A stretch of DNA of 64,000 bases from Aureibaculum sp. 2308TA14-22 (GTDB taxonomy: Bacteria > Bacteroidota > Bacteroidia > Flavobacteriales > Flavobacteriaceae), in the NCBI RefSeq assembly GCF_040538665.1, contig NZ_JBEWXT010000001.1, positions 956,501 to 1,020,500 on the forward strand, written 5' to 3'. A program made the translations under genes and the position numbers. Shown in pieces: positions 7,890-15,578 of this stretch (its first letter is position 1; each line of letters opens with the position of its first letter). The notes under the pieces were generated by a model. It did no database searches. It had not been told where the DNA came from and saw only the letters and a list, made by a program, of their open reading frames with translations.

Positions 7890-10727
7890 ATGTTTCAAAA
7901 AATTGCCCTTTTCGTATTTGTATTCTGTTTTTCATTAAGTAGTTACTCACAACAAAAAAGAAGTTTAACCCATGATGATTACGATTTATGGAAAAGGATA
8001 CAGAGTCCTCAGGTTTCAGATAACGGAAAATTGATTGTAACTACAGTAGCTACGGCTACAAGTAGAGGCGATGGTTATTTAAGGATTTATAATGCAAAAA
8101 CAGGAAAAAGTAACAAGTTCCATAATGGTTACGGAGCAAAAATTTCCAATGATAATAACTACATTTTCTTTTTACAAAAACCCGATTACCAAACGGTTAG
8201 AAAAGAAAAAAAGAAAGAAGTTAAAAAGGACAAACAGTCTAAAAACAAATTGCTTATCTATGATGTAAATGCTAATAAAATTACTGACAGCATTTTAAGG
8301 GTAAAGAGTTTTGATATTCCTAAAAAATATGATGGATGGGTGGTAATAGAAAAATTTAAGAATTTAAAACCTAAAAAAGATACTACTAAGACAAAGACTG
8401 AAAAGAATAAAGATAGTATCAAGGAAGCTGTAAAAGAAAAGAAAAATAAAAAGAAAAATCCTGCATTGGAAGCCGATTATGGATTGGTATATAACCTAAA
8501 AAGCAAGACTTCTGATACTATTTTTCACATTAAGTCTTTTAAATTGGCTGAAGAAGCACAAGCCTTATATTTTACAAAAATGAAAACCAAAAAGAAAGGT
8601 GACATTGGTATATTTCTATATGATTTTCATGGTTTTGAAAGAGTTATTGATACAGGTAGATATGCCTATGATCATTTGGCCATTGACAAAAAAGGTATGC
8701 GTTTGGCCTATCTGTCGGCTAAGGATTCTGTTGCTAAAGATTCGTTGAAGTACGAATTATTCTATGTTGCCGATAATAATCTACAACAAATTACCGATAC
8801 CTTAGGTAAAAATTTACGCAACGATTGGGAATTAAGTGGTGCACAAACACCGTATTTCTCGGAAAACTCAAAACGACTTTATTTTTATTCAAAACCGACT
8901 GTAACATTTAATATTGATACTACCTTGTTAGATGATGAAATTCCAGAGGTTGATGTTTGGAACTATAAGGACAAATTGATTCAGCCTGAACAAAAATCAA
9001 AATTAGAATCTTTAAAAGATAAGGCTTATTTGTCTTTTGTTAATTTGAGTACTAATAATGTAATCGCGTTACAAGACAAAAACATAGATAATCTGCTTTT
9101 AGATAAAGATAGGGAGCAGAAATATGTGTTGGGTAATACTTCTAGTCCTTATGACGTTTCAAGGTCTTGGGAATATCCTTGGCTGTCAGACTACTATATT
9201 GTGAACACTGAAACTGGTGCAAAAGAACTGGCCTTACAAGGTACTTCAGCTCGACCAAATTTATCTCCTGACGGTAACTATGCCGTTTATTTCGATCAAG
9301 AGAGTCAACATTGGTGGTCACTAAATTTAGCCACTAAAGAGAAAAGAAATGTAACACAAAATTTGAATGTGCCTTTTTATGATGTTGAAAATGATGTACC
9401 TGCAGCTGCTTGGTCATATGGTTTTGGAGGTTTTGACAAAGAGGGATATGCATTGTTGAACGATCAGTTTGATGTTTGGAAAGTTGATTTGTCAGGTAGT
9501 AAAACACCAATAAATATTACTAAAGACGGACGCACAAAAAATATAGAATACCGAACTTTACGATTAGATGTTGAAGATAGAAGCAAAGCTTCTTATTTTA
9601 AAAAGCAGTTATTGATTGAAGCTTTTGATAAAACAAAGAAAACGAATACCCTTTTGGGGCTTAATCCAAAAAACTATAGAAAAAAAGTGATATTAACTAC
9701 TGAAAATATGTTGTTAGGAGGGTTCAGAAAAGCAAAAGAAACCGATGCATTGTTGTACACAAAGCAGAATTTTCAAACGTTTCCAGATCTGTATTATTTT
9801 GACGGAAGAAAATCAAAACGGATTACAGATGCCAATCCTCAGCAAAAAGAATTTTTATGGGGGACTTCAGAAAAGTTCAGTTGGACGGCATATGACGGTA
9901 CAAAATTAGACGGAATTATTTACAAACCCGAAAATTTTGATGCCACCCGAAAATACCCTATGATTAGTTATTTTTATGAAAGACGAAGTGATAACCTAAA
10001 CAGTTACCATACACCAAGGCCTAGTGCTTCAACAGTTAATATGAGCTTTTTAGCAAGTAATGGGTATGTGGTTTTTGTTCCGGACATTGTTTATAAAGAA
10101 GGGAAACCGGGTGGAAGTGCTTATAACTGTATTGTTTCGGGTATAGAAGCCGTTGAAAAATTAGGTTATATCGATTCCGATAATATTGCCATACAAGGGC
10201 AGAGTTGGGGTGGCTATCAAGTAGCACATTTGGTAACTAAAACCAATAAATTTAAGGCGGCTATGGCGGGTGCACCTGTAAGTAATATGACTTCGGCCTA
10301 TGGTGGTATTCGTTGGGCTAGTGGTTTAAGCCGAGCGTTTCAGTATGAAAAAACACAGAGTAGAATTGGTAAAAACCTTTGGGAAGGTTTTGATTTGTAT
10401 ATTGAGAATTCACCATTATTTGGTATTCCAAATATAGAAACTCCTTTACTAATGATGCATAACGATGCCGATGGAGCGGTGCCGTATTACCAAGGTATAG
10501 AAATGTTTATGGGTATGCGTAGGTTAAACAAACCTGTTTGGTTATTGGTGTATAATAATGAAGCACATAATTTAAGGAAAAACAAAAACAGACAAGACTT
10601 ATCTATACGTATGATGCAGTTTTTTGATCATTATCTAAAAGGAGCTCCTGCACCCAAATGGATGACCGAAGGGCTGCCCGCGGTTAGAAAAGGAAAGGAT
10701 TTTGGTTATGATTTAGAGGGTAACTAG
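7890..10727 (+). CDS. S9 family prolyl-oligopeptidase-type peptidase
   Basis: 945 aa with an N-terminal signal peptide (hydrophobic residues 5-18, then SYSQQ). A long beta-propeller-like region is followed by a C-terminal alpha/beta-hydrolase peptidase domain. The triad is visible: Ser772 in GQSWGGY, Asp861 in DADGAVP and His893 in NNEAHNL. Enzymes of this family release dipeptides or cut after Pro in oligopeptides; here it would act in the periplasm on peptides taken up as nutrients. A very lysine-rich, low-complexity insert (about residues 105-195, KKEVKKDKQSK and similar) interrupts the propeller. It is monocistronic, with a weak hairpin overlapping its stop codon. Confidence 0.9.
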   Translation: MFQKIALFVFVFCFSLSSYSQQKRSLTHDDYDLWKRIQSPQVSDNGKLIVTTVATATSRGDGYLRIYNAKTGKSNKFHNGYGAKISNDNNYIFFLQKPDYQTVRKEKKKEVKKDKQSKNKLLIYDVNANKITDSILRVKSFDIPKKYDGWVVIEKFKNLKPKKDTTKTKTEKNKDSIKEAVKEKKNKKKNPALEADYGLVYNLKSKTSDTIFHIKSFKLAEEAQALYFTKMKTKKKGDIGIFLYDFHGFERVIDTGRYAYDHLAIDKKGMRLAYLSAKDSVAKDSLKYELFYVADNNLQQITDTLGKNLRNDWELSGAQTPYFSENSKRLYFYSKPTVTFNIDTTLLDDEIPEVDVWNYKDKLIQPEQKSKLESLKDKAYLSFVNLSTNNVIALQDKNIDNLLLDKDREQKYVLGNTSSPYDVSRSWEYPWLSDYYIVNTETGAKELALQGTSARPNLSPDGNYAVYFDQESQHWWSLNLATKEKRNVTQNLNVPFYDVENDVPAAAWSYGFGGFDKEGYALLNDQFDVWKVDLSGSKTPINITKDGRTKNIEYRTLRLDVEDRSKASYFKKQLLIEAFDKTKKTNTLLGLNPKNYRKKVILTTENMLLGGFRKAKETDALLYTKQNFQTFPDLYYFDGRKSKRITDANPQQKEFLWGTSEKFSWTAYDGTKLDGIIYKPENFDATRKYPMISYFYERRSDNLNSYHTPRPSASTVNMSFLASNGYVVFVPDIVYKEGKPGGSAYNCIVSGIEAVEKLGYIDSDNIAIQGQSWGGYQVAHLVTKTNKFKAAMAGAPVSNMTSAYGGIRWASGLSRAFQYEKTQSRIGKNLWEGFDLYIENSPLFGIPNIETPLLMMHNDADGAVPYYQGIEMFMGMRRLNKPVWLLVYNNEAHNLRKNKNRQDLSIRMMQFFDHYLKGAPAPKWMTEGLPAVRKGKDFGYDLEGN

Positions 10728-10740
10728 CAAAGCTAGTATT
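10723..10740 (+). terminator. Weak hairpin at the end of the S9 peptidase gene
   Basis: ACTAGC (10723-10728), loop AAA, GCTAGT (10732-10737), then ATTTT. The stop codon is inside the stem. The T-run is short, so this is only a possible terminator. Confidence 0.35.
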
Positions 10741-10784
10741 TTCATATAGATTGTTTCTTGTACAAAATAATTTCGGTTAAGCCC

Positions 10785-10889
10785 GTCTGTACGCAAGAAA
10801 TAATGAGTGAAGAAATGGAGTTGCAGAGCGTTAGCTCTAAGCATGTAATTTCGAGAGCGAATGCTGCGAAGCAATTTCCTCGTACAGAC
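10785..10889. repeat. About 105-bp intergenic element with 9-bp inverted ends
   Basis: GTCTGTACG (10785-10793) and CGTACAGAC (10881-10889) are perfect inverted repeats that bound a segment with no reading frame but with internal short palindromes (for example GAGCGTTAGCTC). It lies between convergent genes. It resembles a small non-coding dispersed element, though no second copy is in this window. Confidence 0.5.
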
Positions 10890-10936
10890 TAGATTTTTTT
10901 GTTTCGTTTTTTCATCAATGGAAAAAATGAAAGAAA

Positions 10937-12205
10937 TTAAGTTAAGTTCTTCGTTTTCCTATACAACCTATAATAATACCAAGCAGCAATACCACCAATA
11001 AAAGAAAATAACGCTAACATCCAAAATACATGTTGATGGCCTATTTTTCCAGGTGAACTATCCAATAAATACCCCATAACAGGACTGGCAAAAATATCTG
11101 GGGTATAGCCTATCAAAGAAATCAGCCCAACAGCAGTTCCCGTAAGTACTAAAGGAATTTGCCCGCGTTCCATTACCGCAAAATACAATGAACGTGCGGC
11201 GTAAACCCCCGTAGCCACAATCAGTATAGAGATAAAAAACAATGCTGTTAAAGAAGTAGAGACAACACCTGTGGCAAATAATAAGGCTCCGCAAAACGAA
11301 ATGATAAAACTAACTAACAACCAAAAAGTAATTTGCGAACGGTCTGCCAAAATACCTATCAACACCCCAACAACAGGACGAATAAACAACAAAAACGTTC
11401 CTACTTTAGCAGATTCTACTTGGTCATAACCCATTACGTCTTGGGCATAAAGTGAAAAATCATCGGTTAATTTATAGCCCACATAGGCACATAAAATAAT
11501 GATCGTCAATAGCCAAACGGAAGGTAAACGCAATACTTCACGTACTTGAGATAAGGTTATTTTTTCCAACAAAATAGCTTTTTCCAGTTTTTGGTCGGTT
11601 TTCATAAAGAACCAGACCAAAATTCCCACAACGCTAACTATACCCACCGTGGTTAAAATTACATATCTAAAAGCTGCTTTGCTTTCGGAGACTGTAGCTT
11701 CGGCAATATTGGAAACGATAAACAACGAAAAAATGAGTACACCCATAGCTCCGAACAACGCCCCTACCAAGCCACGACCGCCATCTAAAAACCCAAAAGC
11801 TTTACCTTGTGAAGTGTTTCCGCCCCAAACCCGTGTCGCTTTTATCATAGGTGCCCAAAATAAAAAGATAGTGGTAAAACCCCAATACCCATATAGTAGT
11901 TGCAATACGCCAACACTTGGAAACCTAGCATACACCAAACCACCTAAGGCGGTCATCCATAGGGCTACTGCAATTAATTTTCTGGGAGCAAATTTATCTG
12001 CCAAAGGCCCACCAAAAGGGTATGAAACCATGGCTACAATACCATAAACGGAATAACACAAGCCCAATTCTACATTGGTTAATGCAAAGGCATCTAAAAC
12101 AGTGGGTCGAAATACCCGTGCCAATACAAAGGGCAGAATAAATACGGACTCCCCAGCTAATATCAGCAATACCAAATAATACCAAGGCGTTTTGTTGGGG
12201 TTCAT
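10937..12205 (-). CDS. MFS family transporter
   Basis: 422 aa, about 12 hydrophobic segments, no signal peptide. Family features are the loop 2-3 motif region (PFGGPLADKFAPRK, corresponding to the G-x-x-x-D-R/K pattern), and a long central loop with the mirror motif GILADRSQ after helix 8. It moves a small solute across the inner membrane by proton symport or antiport. Overall look is that of the organic-anion or sugar-phosphate type MFS proteins, but the substrate cannot be told. It ends close to the small 105-bp element and stands next to the Fic/AIPR islet, with no sign of co-transcription with either. Confidence 0.85.
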   Translation of the reverse strand: MNPNKTPWYYLVLLILAGESVFILPFVLARVFRPTVLDAFALTNVELGLCYSVYGIVAMVSYPFGGPLADKFAPRKLIAVALWMTALGGLVYARFPSVGVLQLLYGYWGFTTIFLFWAPMIKATRVWGGNTSQGKAFGFLDGGRGLVGALFGAMGVLIFSLFIVSNIAEATVSESKAAFRYVILTTVGIVSVVGILVWFFMKTDQKLEKAILLEKITLSQVREVLRLPSVWLLTIIILCAYVGYKLTDDFSLYAQDVMGYDQVESAKVGTFLLFIRPVVGVLIGILADRSQITFWLLVSFIISFCGALLFATGVVSTSLTALFFISILIVATGVYAARSLYFAVMERGQIPLVLTGTAVGLISLIGYTPDIFASPVMGYLLDSSPGKIGHQHVFWMLALFSFIGGIAAWYYYRLYRKTKNLT

Positions 12206-12280
12206 GCTTTAAAAGTACGGTATATTTAGTAAATGGAAGTAGTAGGCTTGAGTTATGTCTCAAACAATGTCCAATATTTA

Positions 12281-12339
12281 GTCCAATGTACGTTTCTTGG
12301 TGTTAGTGCAAGGGTTACTGGTGTTGTGCCCCGTTATTT
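12281..12339. repeat. 59-bp repeat overlapping the 3' end of the Fic gene
   Basis: This segment aligns without gaps to 13450-13508 with about 41 of 59 identical positions. Both copies start GTCCAAT and end with GTTATTT, where the Fic gene's stop codon (TTA on this strand) lies. Neither copy is coding apart from the last codons. Confidence 0.6.
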
Positions 12340-13287
12340 TAAACGATAGATTGTTTTATTTTTTTCTCCAATTTTTTCAAATAAGCCTAATTCAGTTCCT
12401 TTCTTTAAGTCTCTACTTGCTGTCGCTGAAGAAATGATTTTAAAGATATCCATATAATCTTTTCGAGTAAATTCAGTTTTATTTAATGAAATAAAATATT
12501 CTAATCTTTCTTTTACGTTTAAAGTTCGATTATTAAAATCTAATAATTCACTTAATGAAATGTCTATCACGTTTAGCATATATTCAATAAATTTTGTTGA
12601 TTTTCCAGATTTATCACTTTCAGCCAAAGCTTTATAATATTTTTCTTGGTCTTTACTAATTAATGTTTCAAAGGGTAAAAACTCGAATACTGGATATTTT
12701 TCCATTAAAATTAAAGTTTGCCATAATCTTCCCATTCTTCCGTTTCCATCTGAAAATGGATGAATAAATTCCATTTCGTAATGAAAAACACAACTTTTTA
12801 TTAATACAATTTCCTCTGACTTATCCAAGTAGTTAAAAACGTCTTTCATTAAGTAAGGAACATTTTCAAAAGGTGGTGCCAAATGCTCAACTTTTGAACC
12901 TTTTACAATTCCGACACTTTGATTTCTATATTTTCCGGCATTTTCAATAAGACCTTCCATTAAATTTTTGTGAGCTTTTAAAAAAGACTTTTCATTAGAA
13001 GGATTATATTCTTCTAAATTTTCATAGATTTTTAGAGCATTTAAAACTTCGAGAACGTCTTTTTTTGGACCCATAACTTTTTTATTTTCGAGAAGTGCTG
13101 TTATTTGTTCTTCTGTAAGTGTATTTCCTTCTATTTTTAAAGAAGAATGAATAGTTTTGATTCTATTCTGTTTTCTTAATTTAGGTGAAGGTCTATTTAA
13201 TAAGTTAGCATTTACTTCACCTATTTTTTCTGAAATAGATGTAATTAATTTTAAAATGGAAGATGTTATTTCGTAAGGTGGTTTCAT
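12334..13287 (-). CDS. Fic/DOC family AMP-transferase-type protein
   Basis: 317 aa from the ATG at 13287 (MKPPYEIT, the usual family start); an ATG five codons upstream is possible. The Fic core motif HPFSDGNGRMGRLW is complete, with its catalytic His near residue 176, so it should transfer AMP or another nucleotide moiety to a protein target. Upstream, SLKIEGN (around residue 50) fits the inhibitory helix motif S/T-x-x-x-E-G, meaning the protein is self-inhibited from its own N-terminus. The C-terminal part (from about residue 255) looks like a winged helix. Such chromosomal Fic proteins are often regulators or toxin-like accessory genes. It has its own -7 box and is bracketed by a matched inverted repeat. 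Confidence 0.9.
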   Translation of the reverse strand: MKPPYEITSSILKLITSISEKIGEVNANLLNRPSPKLRKQNRIKTIHSSLKIEGNTLTEEQITALLENKKVMGPKKDVLEVLNALKIYENLEEYNPSNEKSFLKAHKNLMEGLIENAGKYRNQSVGIVKGSKVEHLAPPFENVPYLMKDVFNYLDKSEEIVLIKSCVFHYEMEFIHPFSDGNGRMGRLWQTLILMEKYPVFEFLPFETLISKDQEKYYKALAESDKSGKSTKFIEYMLNVIDISLSELLDFNNRTLNVKERLEYFISLNKTEFTRKDYMDIFKIISSATASRDLKKGTELGLFEKIGEKNKTIYRLK

Positions 13288-13312
13288 TAGTGATACTATC
13301 ATTTGATACTAT

Positions 13313-13320
13313 CAAAGATA
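13313..13320 (-). promoter_or_regulatory. -7 promoter box of the Fic gene
   Basis: The minus strand reads TATCTTTG, matching TAnnTTTG, 26 nt before the preferred ATG at 13287. No -33 box is evident. Confidence 0.4.
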
Positions 13321-13449
13321 CAATCATTTAACCTAAATTATGGATTGAAACGGAATTTTTTAATTGGGCACAACGGTAAAAAATATTAAAAATCGTAGTA
13401 TGAAAATTTATAGCACCTCTTAACATGGCCAAAAACCGGTCATTCATCA

Positions 13450-13508
13450 GTCCAATACGTGTTTTTAGGTGCTTGTGCCACGGTTAGCATTTTTGTAGCC
13501 AGTTATTT
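13450..13508. repeat. 59-bp repeat overlapping the 3' end of the AIPR gene
   Basis: Second copy of the sequence at 12281-12339. It again begins GTCCAAT and ends at the stop codon of the gene on its right. Just to its left, CCAAAAACCGG and AGCACCT/AGGTGCT (13413-13419 with 13466-13472) can pair, suggesting a folded structure. Confidence 0.6.
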
Positions 13509-15383
13509 ATTTTCTTGTTGTTATGAATTTAGCAATTCGATTATCTAGTTCAGTCTTTCTAACCCCAGTCACTATTGACTCTTTTCTATTCCCAACTGAT
13601 GATTTTAATATTTTTTCAAAATTGACCAATGCGTCATTAAAATGAGTATCGAAATTGTTTTCTATTTCATTAAGTATTGTTTCTGAATTTTTCACAATAC
13701 CTTTTTTTCCGTATTCTCCTTTGAGTATTGAGCTTAGAACAAAACAACCAAAATGTAATTTCCCATATGATAACATTGTAAGTTGATATTTATCTGTTAT
13801 TTCATCGTCTCTTCTTACTTGTCTGATTTTTTGACTTAACTTAAGATCAACTTTTATGGGAATTAAATATAATAAAAAATTAATTGAATTAACTTCTGGT
13901 GAAGGAAAGACAGCATCATATGTTGCAATAAACATTGTTTTTGGTCTAGTCTTAACTTGCGATGGTTTTAATAGTATTTGAGAAGTAAATAATTGAAATA
14001 ACTTTTGAATGTTAACGATATTCTTTTTTCCTTTATTCTTGTAGAAGTTTATTCTTCTCTCATACCAGATTTCATTATTTACGAGGTATTGCTCTATTAG
14101 CATTTGAATGTCGTCATTTGCTTTTAACGAAAACGCCTTAATTGGTGTTTGAGAATTTGTTGTTTCAGTAATTTTATAAACTAAATCGTCACTTTTTGTT
14201 TCAATAATTTTTACCAGAATCGTTGTTTGATCGTTGAATTGTAAATTTTCTTTTGAGTTTAGTTCTTCAGATTCTTTTTTTGTTAATTCTTCTCCTTTTT
14301 CAACTTTTCCTTTTAACTCATCAACTCTTTCTCTATTCTTTACAGCTTGGTAGATTGCATTTGATGTTTGACAACCATTTACAATTTGCAAATTGTAAAG
14401 TTTATACTTATCGTTAGGAAGTTCGTCAACTTTACTACAGGTCATTGTCAATCCATTATTAAAACTCCAAAAGAATTTAGCTTCTTCTTCACTAGAACTT
14501 GTCTCCGTAATTTTACTATTTAAACCACTTCGTTTGTAATAATCTCTGATATTAGCTTCAAAAATTGATGATTGATGTTTTCTAACTAATTCAGCAATTT
14601 CTTTTCCTTTTAAAATTGAAATATAACCATTGAGTTTATCAACTTTAGAAGAACCTGTTATATACTTAAATGTTTTTTCATATTCAATAATGTCAATGAT
14701 TTGTTCATTGCTTGAAGATTTTATTAACTTTTGGCAATCAATAACATTTATCTCATTGTTAGTGAAACCATTATTCTGCAATAGTATTTGAATATTATTT
14801 AATTCTTCACGTAGTAAAGGATCTGAAGAAATATTTTTTTCTATACCACCAAATACAATATTGCATACAACCTTTATATTGTCAGGTGTGAAATCTTGAT
14901 AAAGAGATGCTTTTATTTCATTTAAGTCAAGCATTCTATTATAAAAGTACAGATTATCAGTATCAGATATATCTTCATTAATGAGAACCTTTTCTATGCC
15001 ATTTTTAAATTTTAGTAGATCTCCTTGAGAAACACCTGTGCCTTTTTTAAACTGAAATAAATGAATTACAAATTTAGTGTCTTCATTATAAGATTCTAAT
15101 TGTTCAATATTTTCAATAAAATCTTTAGAACCTGTTATATAAATTGCATCAATTCCAAAATCATAAGTTTCACCTCTGTATGCACTATCTACAACTCCTA
15201 ATTCAATTTCTTCCATTGAATTATTTCTAAATGACTGAGAAAGTGCATATAACATAAATTCAGATCCTTTTAAAATGTCTCCTTTTTTATCTGAAAGATA
15301 TTCCGAGAAGTTTTCTGATTCAATTTTAATTTTATCTTCTAATACTTTAAAGATGCTCATATGTTTGTTTTAATTGGCTACAA
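13493..15383. other. Cassette-like unit enclosing the AIPR gene
   Basis: A perfect 9-bp inverted repeat, TTGTAGCCA (13493-13501) and TGGCTACAA (15375-15383), encloses exactly one gene. Compared with the Fic unit the repeat differs at several bases, yet both arms have changed together so that complementarity is kept. The inner 5' flanks of both genes also share AATT next to the repeat. Confidence 0.4.
13507..15360 (-). CDS. AIPR family abortive-infection protein
   Basis: 617 aa. The AIPR family (abortive infection phage resistance) is recognised by FWSFNNGLTMTC followed by YNLQIVNGCQTSNAIYQA in the middle of the protein. The N-terminus looks like a restriction-endonuclease-type fold: FGIDAIYI with Asp71, then HLFQFKKG giving a Q-x-K pair near residue 103-105, a known variation of the PD-(D/E)xK site. 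The likely role is phage defence by nucleic-acid cleavage, inferred from family knowledge. It shares its surroundings with a Fic gene, and both are enclosed by matched inverted repeats. It is more AT-rich than neighbouring housekeeping genes. Confidence 0.8.
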   Translation of the reverse strand: MSIFKVLEDKIKIESENFSEYLSDKKGDILKGSEFMLYALSQSFRNNSMEEIELGVVDSAYRGETYDFGIDAIYITGSKDFIENIEQLESYNEDTKFVIHLFQFKKGTGVSQGDLLKFKNGIEKVLINEDISDTDNLYFYNRMLDLNEIKASLYQDFTPDNIKVVCNIVFGGIEKNISSDPLLREELNNIQILLQNNGFTNNEINVIDCQKLIKSSSNEQIIDIIEYEKTFKYITGSSKVDKLNGYISILKGKEIAELVRKHQSSIFEANIRDYYKRSGLNSKITETSSSEEEAKFFWSFNNGLTMTCSKVDELPNDKYKLYNLQIVNGCQTSNAIYQAVKNRERVDELKGKVEKGEELTKKESEELNSKENLQFNDQTTILVKIIETKSDDLVYKITETTNSQTPIKAFSLKANDDIQMLIEQYLVNNEIWYERRINFYKNKGKKNIVNIQKLFQLFTSQILLKPSQVKTRPKTMFIATYDAVFPSPEVNSINFLLYLIPIKVDLKLSQKIRQVRRDDEITDKYQLTMLSYGKLHFGCFVLSSILKGEYGKKGIVKNSETILNEIENNFDTHFNDALVNFEKILKSSVGNRKESIVTGVRKTELDNRIAKFITTRK

Positions 15384-15387
15384 CAAT

Positions 15388-15412
15388 GGTATAAACGCAT
15401 TGCGTTTATACC
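15388..15412. repeat. 25-nt perfect palindrome upstream of the AIPR gene
   Basis: GGTATAAACGCA (15388-15399) and TGCGTTTATACC (15401-15412) are perfect inverted repeats around one T. It lies 27 nt before the AIPR start and directly beside the right arm of its inverted repeat. It could be an operator or part of the unit end. Confidence 0.6.
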
Positions 15413-15578
15413 GCTTATGGTTATTCTTTTACGCTAAAAAAATCGAGTTATTAAAAAAAATAAGTATTACGGGCAGTCTTCTTTTAGCGACAACAACCAC
15501 AAAGTTAAGTGTTTAAGTTTAAAATCTGCTTATATTTTATTAACTAAGCGGTGGTTTTATTAACAAGTAGTTATAATA

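Larger units (their letters stand above)
12323..13374. other. Cassette-like unit enclosing the Fic gene
   Basis: The Fic gene is bracketed by a perfect 9-bp inverted repeat, GTTGTGCCC (12323-12331) and GGGCACAAC (13366-13374), just outside its stop codon and about 80 nt before its start. The neighbouring AIPR gene has an equivalent pair with a different but again self-complementary sequence. This is read as a possible mobile gene unit; no transposase or integrase is present in it. Confidence 0.4.

Noticed and set aside
12281-13508. CRISPR array
   Set aside because: Only two imperfect copies about 1.1 kb apart, with a gene between them and no spacers.
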